From: Candidatus Parabeggiatoa sp. nov. 2
GTDB taxonomy: Bacteria > Pseudomonadota > Gammaproteobacteria > Beggiatoales > Beggiatoaceae
Assembly (NCBI GenBank): GCA_002085445.1
Contig: NBMI01000091.1
Coordinates: forward strand, 1-44,819
Reading direction: 5' to 3'
Length of the DNA: 44,819 nt
The notes beneath the pieces were generated by a model. It was not told the origin of the DNA, did no database searches, and saw only the letters and a list, made by a program, of their open reading frames with translations. Positions within the stretch are counted from its first letter, which is position 1; each line of letters starts with the position of its first letter. Positions 35,071-43,500 of this stretch are shown here, piece by piece. Position numbers and translations under genes: made by a program.

Positions 35071-36200
35071 TTCGAATTGAGTACAGCGAATTGCGCGGAT
35101 AAGCGAATTTGCGCGTTGCCAAAAGTGGGCCAGGTTGTCGAATTGATAGGTACTGGTTTTGTTAATGGCCCACTAATGACGCGGATAAACGAATTGAGTA
35201 CAGCAATTGAGTACAGCGAATTGCGCGGATAAGCGAATTTGCGCGTTACCAAAAGTGGGCCAGGCTGTCGAATTGATAGGGACTGATTTTGTTAATGGCC
35301 CACTAATTACGCGGATAAGCGAATTGAGTACAGCGAATTACGCGGATAAACGAATTGAGTACAGCGAATTACGCGGATAAGCGAATTTGTGCGATACCAA
35401 AAGTGGGCCAGGTTGTCGAATTGATAGGTACTGATTTTGTTAATGGCCCACTAACGAATTGCGCGGATAAGCGAATTTGCGCGTTACCAAAAGTGGGCCA
35501 GGTTGTCGAATTGATAGGTACTGATTTTATTAATGGCCCACTAATTACGCAGATAAGCGAATTGAGTACAACAAATTACCTGTGACGGCCTTATTTATAA
35601 ATTCGTTTATCGGCCCATAATTCGTTGTACTTAATTCGTTTATCCGCGTAATTCGTTGTACTTAATTCCTTTATCGGCCCATAATTCGTTGTACTTAATT
35701 CGTTTATCCGCGTAATTCGTTGTACTTAATTCGTTTATCGGCCCGTAATTCGTTGTACTTAATTCGTTTATCGGCCCGTAATTCGTTGTACTTAATTCGT
35801 TTATCCGCGTAATTCGTTGTACTTAATTCCTTTATCGGCCCATAATTCGTTGTACTTAATTCGTTTATCGGCCCATAATTCGTTGTACTTAATTCGTTTA
35901 TCCGCGTAATTCGTTGTACTTAATTCGTTTATCGGCCCGTAATTCGTTGTACTTAATTCGTTTATCCGCGTAATTCGTTGTACTTAATTCGTTTATCGGC
36001 CCGTAATTCGTTGATCGGCCCATAATTCGTTGTACTTAATTCGTTTATCCGCGTAATTCGTTGTACTTAATTCGTTTATCTGCCCGTAATTCGTTGTACT
36101 TAATTCGTTTATCCGCGTAATTCGTTGTACTTAATTCGTTTATCCGCGTAATTCGTTGTACTTAATTCCTTTATCCGCGTAATTCGTTGTACTATGGTGT
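35071..36200. repeat. Composite repeat array: hairpin units then 31/33-bp tandem units
   Basis: The left part (35071-35585) has four copies of a unit holding AGTGGGCCA...TGGCCCACT arms, set among GAGTACAGCGAATT and GCGGATAARCGAATT words. The right part (about 35590-36195) has some nineteen tandem units of 31 or 33 bp. Each is AATTCGTTGTACTTAATTCG followed by TTTATCCGCGT or TTTATCGGCCCGT. The words in the right part are the reverse complement of those in the left part, so the array changes direction near 35590. There are no unique spacers, so it is not CRISPR. Confidence 0.9.
35124..35542 (+). repeat. Four 51-bp hairpin units (AGTGGGCCA ... TGGCCCACT)
   Basis: Units at 35124-35174, 35254-35304, 35402-35452 and 35492-35542 each have 9-bp perfect arms and a nearly constant 33-bp loop. 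One reading frame across each unit gives KRICALPKVGQVVELIGTDF, and the frame at 35355-35585 joins two units. Codons vary at a few silent and non-silent positions. Confidence 0.85.
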
Positions 36201-36223
36201 TCACGATACCAGTGCCACCAACT

Positions 36224-36808
36224 TTAAAACAACTCAAATTCCCGACAATCAAAATGTAGCCAGTTACTACCATCCAACAAAGGCGTTTCGTGTGCTGATA
36301 CTAATATCCCACAAGCAGTATATTTTCCTTTGCTTAAAACGGGTTGAATCTGGTAATTAAATATACGGAATGATTGTTGCCCATTAATTCCGATATTCTG
36401 TTGCCAGGGAGCTATCGCATTTGCGGCACTGATAATTTGCGGTTCGGTGATGGTAATGAAAAAACCTTCGGGCAAGATGATAGCTGCGTATAAATCGACT
36501 GTTTTCTGTCCATTTAATGCAATCTCAAATTGAAAGTTATCGCCATCTGTATAACGACTTTGATTTAATTCTACTGTGACAGTTGGGTTGTCGCCAGTTG
36601 GCGGTGGGCTATCGGTTGATTCTAAAGCACTGAGAATATTACCACCCGCATCATAAGTATAGTGGATGGTTTGTCCTGACGCATAGCTGACTTTGATAAG
36701 ACGGTGGAGTTCGTCATAGGTGTAGTCGATAGCGTGGCTGAGTGTTGTTAGCATTAAACCTAAGATTGCTACGAGTGTTTTGGTATAACTGTTGTTGAGT
36801 GTGTTCAT
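36224..36808 (-). CDS. Small exported RHS/YD-repeat protein
   Basis: The 194-residue protein has a signal peptide (residues 1-26, cut after SHA) and a single YD-repeat pair (YTYDELHRLIKVSYASGQTI, then YTYDAGGNILS), the hallmark of RHS proteins but far shorter than a true RHS shell. A linker (SPPPTGDNP) is followed by a beta-rich domain (VTVELNQSRYTDGDNFQFEI, DLYAAIILPEGFFITI) that I recall from other Beggiatoaceae secreted proteins. Function is unknown. It is flanked on both sides by GTACAACGAATT repeats, so it may be carried by the repeat family. Confidence 0.7.
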   Translation of the reverse strand: MNTLNNSYTKTLVAILGLMLTTLSHAIDYTYDELHRLIKVSYASGQTIHYTYDAGGNILSALESTDSPPPTGDNPTVTVELNQSRYTDGDNFQFEIALNGQKTVDLYAAIILPEGFFITITEPQIISAANAIAPWQQNIGINGQQSFRIFNYQIQPVLSKGKYTACGILVSAHETPLLDGSNWLHFDCREFELF

Positions 36809-37160
36809 TGTTGTTGTCTTTGATTGAGTACAACGAATTGGTTAAGTGTTAAGTACAACGAATGACGGGCCGATAAACGAATTACGTGAGTACAGCGAAT
36901 TACGCGGATAAACGAATTAAAAAAAATACTCATGCCTTCCCTTTCGTTTATAAACTGAGTACAGCGAATTGCGCGGATAAACGAATTAAAAAAAACACCT
37001 ATGCCTTCCTTTTCGTTTATTTTTCAATTCGTTGTACTACCTGCTAATTTAGTTGATTCATTCTCTAAATTGAGTACAGCGAATTAAGAAATGAACGAAT
37101 TAAAAAAAACACTCATGCCTTCCTTTTCGTTTATTTCTCAATTCGTTGTACTAAAGGCTA
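36809..37160. repeat. Hairpin elements upstream of the RHS-type gene
   Basis: Two complete hairpins (36958-37038 and 37073-37152) pair AGTACAGCGAATT with AATTCGTTGTACT at the outside and, inside, AAACGAA with TTCGTTT. Between them lies AAAAAAAACACYYATGCCTTCC. A half copy lies at 36889-36950. The arms are the same words as in the 31-bp array at 35590-36195. Confidence 0.85.
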
Positions 37161-37422
37161 GTTCATTCTGTTAATTCTTTAATGATCTCGCTTCGCTCGT
37201 TACTGCGTTTCTGTCAATTCTGATTCAGACAATTGAATGGTGGGCAACAACGTTGGGCTGTGTGTTTGCCCTTTAATGAAAGCCGCAGAAACCGCGTTAC
37301 AGGCGAATAAAGGGGTTTCTCAGCGTCGGGACGATACCAGTATGTAGGGTGGGTAGAGCGAACGCAAAACCCACTATTATCTATCTGAAAAGTGAAAAGA
37401 TGGGGTTCGTACTTTACCAAAA

Positions 37423-37737
37423 TTAATACGACTGTCTCACTTGAGTATTAGCAATTTTTACTAATAATCGTAAAGCCTTAGAAAAGCGAGATTTGATTAA
37501 ATTCCAGCGAATAGAAAAATCATCATCTCCTTCAGGCAAAGTCCAAATACAATGCAAATGTTCAGGTAAAAGTACCCAAGCTTCAACGGTAAAAGGATAA
37601 TTTTGCCGCGTTTTAGCAATGGCGTGATTCAATAAATGCCGTGCCATTTCATCATGAAACAAGTGTTGGCGGCGATAAGTGACCACGGTAAAGAAATAGG
37701 TTCCGCCCAATACATAAGCGCGGCGATAATTAGACAT
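37423..37737 (-). pseudogene. REP-associated tyrosine transposase (RAYT, Y1_Tnp), C-terminally truncated
   Basis: The 104-residue frame shows the RAYT N-terminus (RRAYVLGGTYFFTVVTYRR) and the HUH metal-binding pair H60/H62 in LLPEHLHCIWTLPEGD, followed by RWNLIKSRFSKAL. Full-length members are about 150-180 residues and place the catalytic tyrosine in a later helix ('YIHYNPVKHG'-type), which is absent here. The next bases are a palindrome carrying GGGTAGAGCGAACGC. It is probably inactive. REP-like inverted pairs lie just upstream (37816-38018), the DNA this family normally recognises. Confidence 0.8.
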
Positions 37738-37740
37738 TGG

Positions 37741-37955
37741 GCCTCCGATTGTTATATTTTGTTGTCGGTTCCAAAATATTTTTTGTTGTTATTCCAAAAA
37801 TAGTGGGATCTGAGTAGGGTGGGTAAGCGGGCGGCACGATATTTAATTTGAGCTATTTTCTATCCGCCCGCTTGCCCACCTAAGTGTTGGCGGCGATAAG
37901 TTAGATTTTGTTGCCGATTTCAAAATATTTTTTGTTGTTATTTCCAAAATGGTGG
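37741..37955. repeat. Direct duplication of the RAYT upstream region
   Basis: GTTATATTTTGTTG.CGGTTCCAAAATATTTTTTGTTG (37749-37790) recurs at about 37903-37945. The copy is preceded by AAGTGTTGGCGGCGATAAGT, which also occurs inside the RAYT coding sequence (37661-37680). The 5' end of the gene and its upstream DNA were therefore duplicated. Confidence 0.7.
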
Positions 37956-38018
37956 GCAAGCGGGCAGATAGATAGTGGATAAAGTCAAAGTTCGTGCCGC
38001 CCGCTTACCCACCCTACC
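37816..38018. repeat. REP/BIME-like nested inverted repeats
   Basis: GTAGGGTGGGTAAGCGGGCG plus GCACGA at the left is perfectly inverted at the right (37993-38018), 26 bp in all. Inside it, TATCCGCCCGCTTGCCCACC (37862-37881) pairs with GGTGGGCAAGCGGGCAGATA (about 37949-37968). The motif AAGCGGGC is common to all four arms. Confidence 0.85.
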
Positions 38019-38084
38019 TGGCTACCTGGCTGATTCAGACAATTGAGTGGTGGGCAACAAAAAAACGTTGCCCACCCTACCTGG

Positions 38085-38232
38085 CTAATTGCTCTTGGTT
38101 TATTGGGCGTGTAAGTTAGAAGTTTGGGGAATTTGAGGTTTTATTAGCTGTCAATGGTGGGGGCGCAACCAAAATATTTGCCCACACCTGACAGATGCAC
38201 CATCAATCCATACACCGAATAAATGCAATGTG
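38085..38232. repeat. Direct repeat flanking the region downstream of the Mokosh-like operon, copy 1
   Basis: CTAATTGCTCTTGGTTT, then TTTTATTAGCTGTCAATGGT and CAACCAAAATATTTGCCCAC plus ACCTGACAGA, match 38815-38966. Copy 1 has only one arm of the terminator hairpin that copy 2 carries in full. Confidence 0.8.
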
Positions 38233-38373
38233 CGTGGGACGCATCCTACGCTCGCTTGCTTGTCCCATTGAAAGTTTTTCTTTTTGATACAGTAAAATGG
38301 CAATTTCTTGTAACAGTTCCTCTTCAGTCATGCGAGTAGAATAAACAATATTATCAGGTATAACAACACTCAT
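38203..38373 (-). pseudogene. UPF0175-family antitoxin, C-terminally replaced
   Basis: A 56-residue frame from ATG 38373 (AAGGA upstream) begins MSVVIPDNIVYSTRMTEEEL and continues LLQEIAILLYQKEKLSMGQAS, the usual start of UPF0175 antitoxins. Members normally go on with 'RLAGMSQIEFQ.LLAERGI'. Here the sequence changes to ERRMRPTHIAFIRCMD at a repeat containing GCGAGCGTAGGATGCGT. The DNA-binding half is lost. No partner toxin is seen. Confidence 0.7.
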
Positions 38374-38448
38374 AATGATTCCTTATGGTTTTCCATTTTT
38401 AAAATGATCAGCGTAATTATTTGATATTATTATGATTTTTTTTTAAGT

Positions 38449-38550
38449 TAGGAACATGCACAAAATAACTTCCACAATGTCGCATCAAACCTGACAGGTT
38501 TCCAAAACCTGGAAGAAAAGTTGTCGAAGTTATTTCATGCACGTTCCTTA
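38449..38550. mobile_element. 102-bp MITE with TAGGAAC.TGCA termini
   Basis: Left TAGGAACATGCACAAAATAA and right, inverted, TAAGGAACGTGCATGAAATA match along about 30 bases with few differences. The right end continues TTCGACAA and the left TTCCACAA. The interior has a CCTGACAGGTT / AACCTGG palindrome. The outer TA pairs could be target duplications. Confidence 0.75.
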
Positions 38551-38790
38551 ATGGCATTTACGCGCCCAACGTGGGAAACTAAGTCACGCAGAAAATGCCA
38601 TCACGACGCACCAGACTCATACTCTCTCCTGACGACACGCACTATCAATCCATACACCTTCGAGATGATCACGGATTTGTCAATCGCGGGCAAACTTCAA
38701 CCTGAAATTCAGTATAACAGATTAACGCCATAAACAACCACTTGAACAATATCTTCATTGAAATCTCATCAAATCATCAACGTTTCCATA
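38551..38790. other. Spacer without recognised gene
   Basis: The frame at 38521-38733 overlaps the MITE and has no family character. Words such as ATCAATCCATACACC recur from the repeat at 38201-38217. Confidence 0.4.
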
Positions 38791-38826
38791 AAAAAAGAGC
38801 AACTAGTCAAACGACTAATTGCTCTT
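38791..38826 (-). terminator. Strong Rho-independent terminator of the kinase-helicase/PLD operon
   Basis: A 14-bp stem with one mismatch (AAGAGCAATTAGTC / GACTAGTTGCTCTT), a 4-base loop and TTTTTTA on the minus strand lie 145 bp past the stop of the PLD gene. Confidence 0.85.
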
Positions 38827-38966
38827 GGTTTCTTTTGGGAATTTGATGTTTTATTAGCTGTCAATGGTGGTGGGCGCAACCAAAATATTTGCCCACACCT
38901 GACAGACACACCATAAAGGAATACACCTCAGAAATGCAAGGTGCGCTCCCCGCACCCTACGCTTTG
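38815..38966. repeat. Direct repeat, copy 2, abutting the PLD gene
   Basis: It matches 38085-38232 and stops a few bases before the PLD gene's stop codon (38971). Confidence 0.8.
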
Positions 38967-38970
38967 CTCG

Positions 38971-40503
38971 CTACACTTGCTCATTAAATCTTTTCATATA
39001 ACTATCAAACAGTTCATCAATCTTCTGTGGTTCAGAGATTAGTGTCCCTCTTTCATCACGAAATTCTCTATTTGGATCGCCTTTGAAAGAAAGCCAATTA
39101 AAACTGGTGACAACAGCCAATTTTTTATCCGAAATGAGAATTTTAGCATGAGTATCGCCTAAACGCTTGAGATAAAAATTACTGTAACGATGCGCCAATC
39201 TTTGTATTTTTTCTTCTGTTTTAGCGTTTTTTTCGTCTTCTTCTCCTAAACCATATCCAATAAAAACTTTTACGTTGGCTTTAAGGAGTTTTTCAATTTG
39301 TCTAATCAGATTGCTATTAGTTGCACTTGCTCGAATCCAAGGCGAAATAATTAACAGACGTTCTTTGCTATCGTTTAGAACCTTTTCTAAAAGAGGACGA
39401 TGTTCGTAAACTTCTAACCAACGTATAGGAACAGAACTTTGTTGCTTTTTGAGTTCTGCGATTTTACGTTGCAGTCCAACAATCTTTTGTTCTAAAGCAA
39501 CCTTTTCCTCATCAGTTTGTACTTGTTCAATATTTTTTTGAACATTTTCTATTTGAGTTTGAACAGACGTAACTTCTGTTTTCAGCGTTTCACTTTTATC
39601 TAACGATTGCTTAACATCAGTTCCCAATTCTCGTTCAACAAGATGACGTGAATCACTAACTCGAAGTGATTCAAAAATACGATGTTTCTTGACTCCATTA
39701 GAATGAGCGAAAGCAGTCTCATGTTTTTCAGACAAAATACCATCAATGACAAATGCAACTTGAGGATCACCACCACCCTCTTTAGCTTTGTATATGAGTA
39801 TTAACGCTGGTTGGTAAAGACGTTCTCGTCTATCAATGGCTTTTAAAGCCAGTAAATCTTGTTCTCGTTTTACCTTTCTTCTACTTTCACTTTCAATCTT
39901 TTCAATAATTCTATCCACCTCTATCAGGCTTAAATCGGATAATTCAGGCTTTTGGGTTTGACAAGGTGAAATCTCTATCATGCCTTGTTTTAATTCTCGC
40001 GGCTTTAACAAACTGGATTCTAAATGTTGCCCATACCAATGTGGATGCCATAAAAGCCCGTCGAAATGAATAGTAAACGTTCTTGCCTGCGGCACAACTA
40101 TTTTGAGATTACGAAGCGTCCTTTCCCCTTTCAGGGTGAGTTTCCAAACCTGTTTTGAAGAAGGATCAGGTGCTATCAGATCGATATCTTCACTGGTTCT
40201 CAGATTAATTATTGCCTCTCTGACAAGAACAAACTCCAAGCCCAGCAAACCGCCAATTTCTTGTTCTGAAGATAAGCCCGCTTTGATTGTCTTTAAAACA
40301 AACTCTTCTATCGGCGGAATTGATTTATGCAGTTGAATTAAAGCATGAACCGTGATTTTGTATACAGGTAAACCGACTTTTCTCCAACTGACAAGATCAT
40401 ACCCTGCCCGATTATCGTAGCGACGTGCAATTTCTTCGGGACGTTGTTTTGCCAGTTTTTCTGATTCGTCGGCAACCATTGGTTCCGCGTTTTCTAAATT
40501 CAT
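38971..40503 (-). CDS. mkoB: PLD-family nuclease-like protein, probable Mokosh type I subunit B
   Basis: The 510-residue protein carries one phospholipase-D HKD motif near the C-terminus: H452, K454 and D459 in THAKILISDKK, followed by the usual N469 (TSFNW) and E480 (REFRDERG). LLIISPWIRAS (383-393) resembles the first PLD half. Residues about 45-135 look like winged-helix DNA/RNA-binding segments, and about 300-355 form a coiled coil. A single HKD implies dimerisation, as known for bacterial PLD nucleases. Its ATG overlaps the kinase-helicase stop (TAATG), so translation is coupled. PLD plus kinase-helicase in this order is the type I Mokosh layout as I recall it. The symbol rests on that match. 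Confidence 0.82.
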   Translation of the reverse strand: MNLENAEPMVADESEKLAKQRPEEIARRYDNRAGYDLVSWRKVGLPVYKITVHALIQLHKSIPPIEEFVLKTIKAGLSSEQEIGGLLGLEFVLVREAIINLRTSEDIDLIAPDPSSKQVWKLTLKGERTLRNLKIVVPQARTFTIHFDGLLWHPHWYGQHLESSLLKPRELKQGMIEISPCQTQKPELSDLSLIEVDRIIEKIESESRRKVKREQDLLALKAIDRRERLYQPALILIYKAKEGGGDPQVAFVIDGILSEKHETAFAHSNGVKKHRIFESLRVSDSRHLVERELGTDVKQSLDKSETLKTEVTSVQTQIENVQKNIEQVQTDEEKVALEQKIVGLQRKIAELKKQQSSVPIRWLEVYEHRPLLEKVLNDSKERLLIISPWIRASATNSNLIRQIEKLLKANVKVFIGYGLGEEDEKNAKTEEKIQRLAHRYSNFYLKRLGDTHAKILISDKKLAVVTSFNWLSFKGDPNREFRDERGTLISEPQKIDELFDSYMKRFNEQV

Positions 40504-43500
40504 TATGTTTCCTTAACCTGACAATTTTTAGGATGATTTTCAATATAATCTAAAACCTTATGCAAAGGGTTCTCAAGAGGGAGTGTTCTACAAAAAAAAT
40601 GATCTCCTACGATCACTAATCCAACTTGCCCCCTAGATAAAGCAACATTCAATCGTTCTACATCGCGTAAAAAACCAACTTTGCCTTCTTTGTTAGAACG
40701 TGTCACAGAATAGATAGCAATGTTGGCTTCACGTCCTTGAAAAGCATCAACTGTATTGCACTCAATTGTCAATGCTTGCCCATTTTTGATTTCAGCATCA
40801 AGTTTACGATTAATTAAACTCACTTGCGCTGAATATCCGGTTAATATAGCGACGCTATAACGTTTACCCGCTTTTACAGCAACTTGGTTGAGCTGCTTTA
40901 AGAATTGAACAATAATGTTAACTTCACAAGCATTATTATAAGTTTTTCCGTCGGCTTTATTAACCGATTGTTCATTCCGATTAGGAAGTCTCGTGGTAGT
41001 CAACCAAGTTACCGATTGCGGTAAAATTTCAAGTAGCGTTTCGTCTGTGTCACTTTTTGAACTTTGTAACTCCCCTTCATAAAAGCAGTCGCTAATCAAA
41101 TCGCCAATGGGTTTTACCATGCGGTGCTGAATTTTTAGCATTTTGCTATGACTTTCTGGCAACTTTTTAAGCAGGTAATCAAATAACGTTTCAATATCGC
41201 TTTGATCCAGATCATAGTGGCTTAAAAAACCAGTATCCCTACTCGCTTCATCTTTGAAAGGGGGTAATTGCTTGGGATCGCCCACTAATATCCAACGCCG
41301 AGCGCGAGAAATAGGCACTAATACTTCTGTGGCGGTTGCTTTTGAAGCCTCGTCAACAATACAAAGATCAAAATCTATATCCTGAATTTCTTTAGGAATA
41401 CCTATGCAAGTACCAGCAACAACTTGTGAGCGTTTAAGCAAAGGCACATTAAATTTGTCACTCCGCCCAAACTGTTCAAACCACTCTACTTGAAGGCTAA
41501 GTCGTTGTTGCAGCATTTTCATCTTTGGTTCGCTCAAATCGACAAGCTTGTTGATTTCTTCTTCAATTGTTTCAAGCGTGAATTGTCCACGTTTCTTGGC
41601 TTTAATTCCCAATTTTTCATAAATTTCTGTCCTTTCCTTCTTGCTTGAGTTTGCTTCTTTCTTGAAATCCGCAATTTCTCTTTCAAGAGACTGAATTTCT
41701 GAAACCGTTTCCGGGGGCAATTTTGCTCTTTTCTTTGATTGACCAGATTGAGGGCGAATGGTATTTAACTGTTCTTCTTGAACAGCTCTTTTTTCTATAA
41801 AAGTCGCTATTTTTGAAGATAAATCCTTGATTTGTAACCATAAAATGGCTGTTTTTGTGTTTTCAATATCTTGTTTAGACAAGCCTTGTTGTGTCGCCCA
41901 TTCAGTTAAAAATTGCTCTCCATTTTCAACAACTTGTTTTTGCCATTGATGCCTTTGTTCATCTAACATGAGGGCATGAATATTTTCAGCAACCTTTTCA
42001 TGGTTGCCAATTCTCACTAACTTTAACTCGCGATTTTCTTGAATACGCTCTAATGCGTTATCCAACGCAACATGGGTTTGTGAACTGAGTAAAATTCGCG
42101 TTTCAGGATTTTTTTGTAATGTTTTTAGGATCACCTCCGTAATCATTCTCGTTTTACCAGTCCCGGGAGGCCCCTGCACAATTAAAAAATCTTGTGTTCC
42201 GAGTGCTGTTTGTACAACCTCTTGTTGTGACTCATCAAGTTGTTGAACAAACTGTATATCTTCTACTGTCGTTGGAGTAGCCACTTTTTGTGGTTCAACA
42301 AGTAAAAGGCGTAGATCATCACGCACCGCACGATCAAACTTAATCGCATCCAACGCTGTTTTTTGGCGATTGAGCGCGATTTCCGCTGCCTTAACGTCGA
42401 ACAATAAGCGGCCCTTTTGTGGTAGGGGTTCATCGGTATTGATGTTTTTTATATAGAGAATTAAGGTTTGATTTTCTTTATTAACTTCCTCAACATCTCC
42501 GCGTATTAAACTAAATCTCTTGTCACCGGTCGTGACATGTCGTGGTTGTCCGGCGATATCTTCTTCCGGCAACTCTGACAATTGAAAGGTGGCACGATTT
42601 TTATCAACGTCAACTTTTGTATATTTAAGCGGTTTCTCGCGTTTTTTCTCCCAATCCAATTTGGCTCTCAGAATATCTCCCCAAGTTCGGAATAAACGCT
42701 GCTTTTCTGCGTCTGCTCTTTTATACTTTAAGTTAGCATCGTTAGTTTCCACCTCATTTTGAAGGTTTCGGATAACATCTTCACCTTCACTGGTACTCAA
42801 TGGTTTTCCAATCTTAAACTGATATGTTTGAGGACACCAAGCATATTCACGGTTTTTTTCAAGCAAAGCACTAGAAAAAGGATTAGCGTTAAGGATAACC
42901 AAGTGATTTGAAGTTCTCGAATCTACCTTAACATGATAACTGTAATTTGCACCAGAAATACTATAATGAAATTCTTCAGCCTTAGCCTTTCTATAAACCT
43001 CAATACCGCAAACAGCATTCAGATCGTCAGAAATAATGGTTTCAATTTCATCTTCTGATGAGATATGAAGTACATTCTGAAGATTATTCAATACCTTATT
43101 AGTCAAAATAAGATAACAAGTGTATTGTTCAGTGACTTCTAAACGTTGCCCTTGAACTGCTTTTAGTTGAGCGAGTAAGACTTCAGCGTTTTGTTGACGC
43201 TCTTCAGGGTTATTTGAAACCGCCTGTTCAATAATTTGAATCACTTTTTCAGGCGCATTAAACTCAGCGAGTGCTTTAGGAATATCATCGTAATCAGTCA
43301 GATTAACTTTCGTTAAAGACTTCAATACGACAACACCAAAACTAAAAACATCACGAGTATAGCTATATGAACCATCATCCTCTTCTTTTGGCGTAAAAGG
43401 GCGGTGTCCATACTGCATCAAAGTGATAGTTGGCTGAAAAAATCTTTTAATCTTAGAAATACCAAAGTCAGCCAGTTTTGGTTTACCTTCACTATCAATT

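Noticed and set aside
35590-36200. CRISPR array
   Set aside because: Units are directly contiguous 31/33-bp copies without unique spacers, and no cas genes are in the window.
37214-37420. Small frame downstream of the RAYT remnant
   Set aside because: It reads through a REP-like palindrome and has no coding character.
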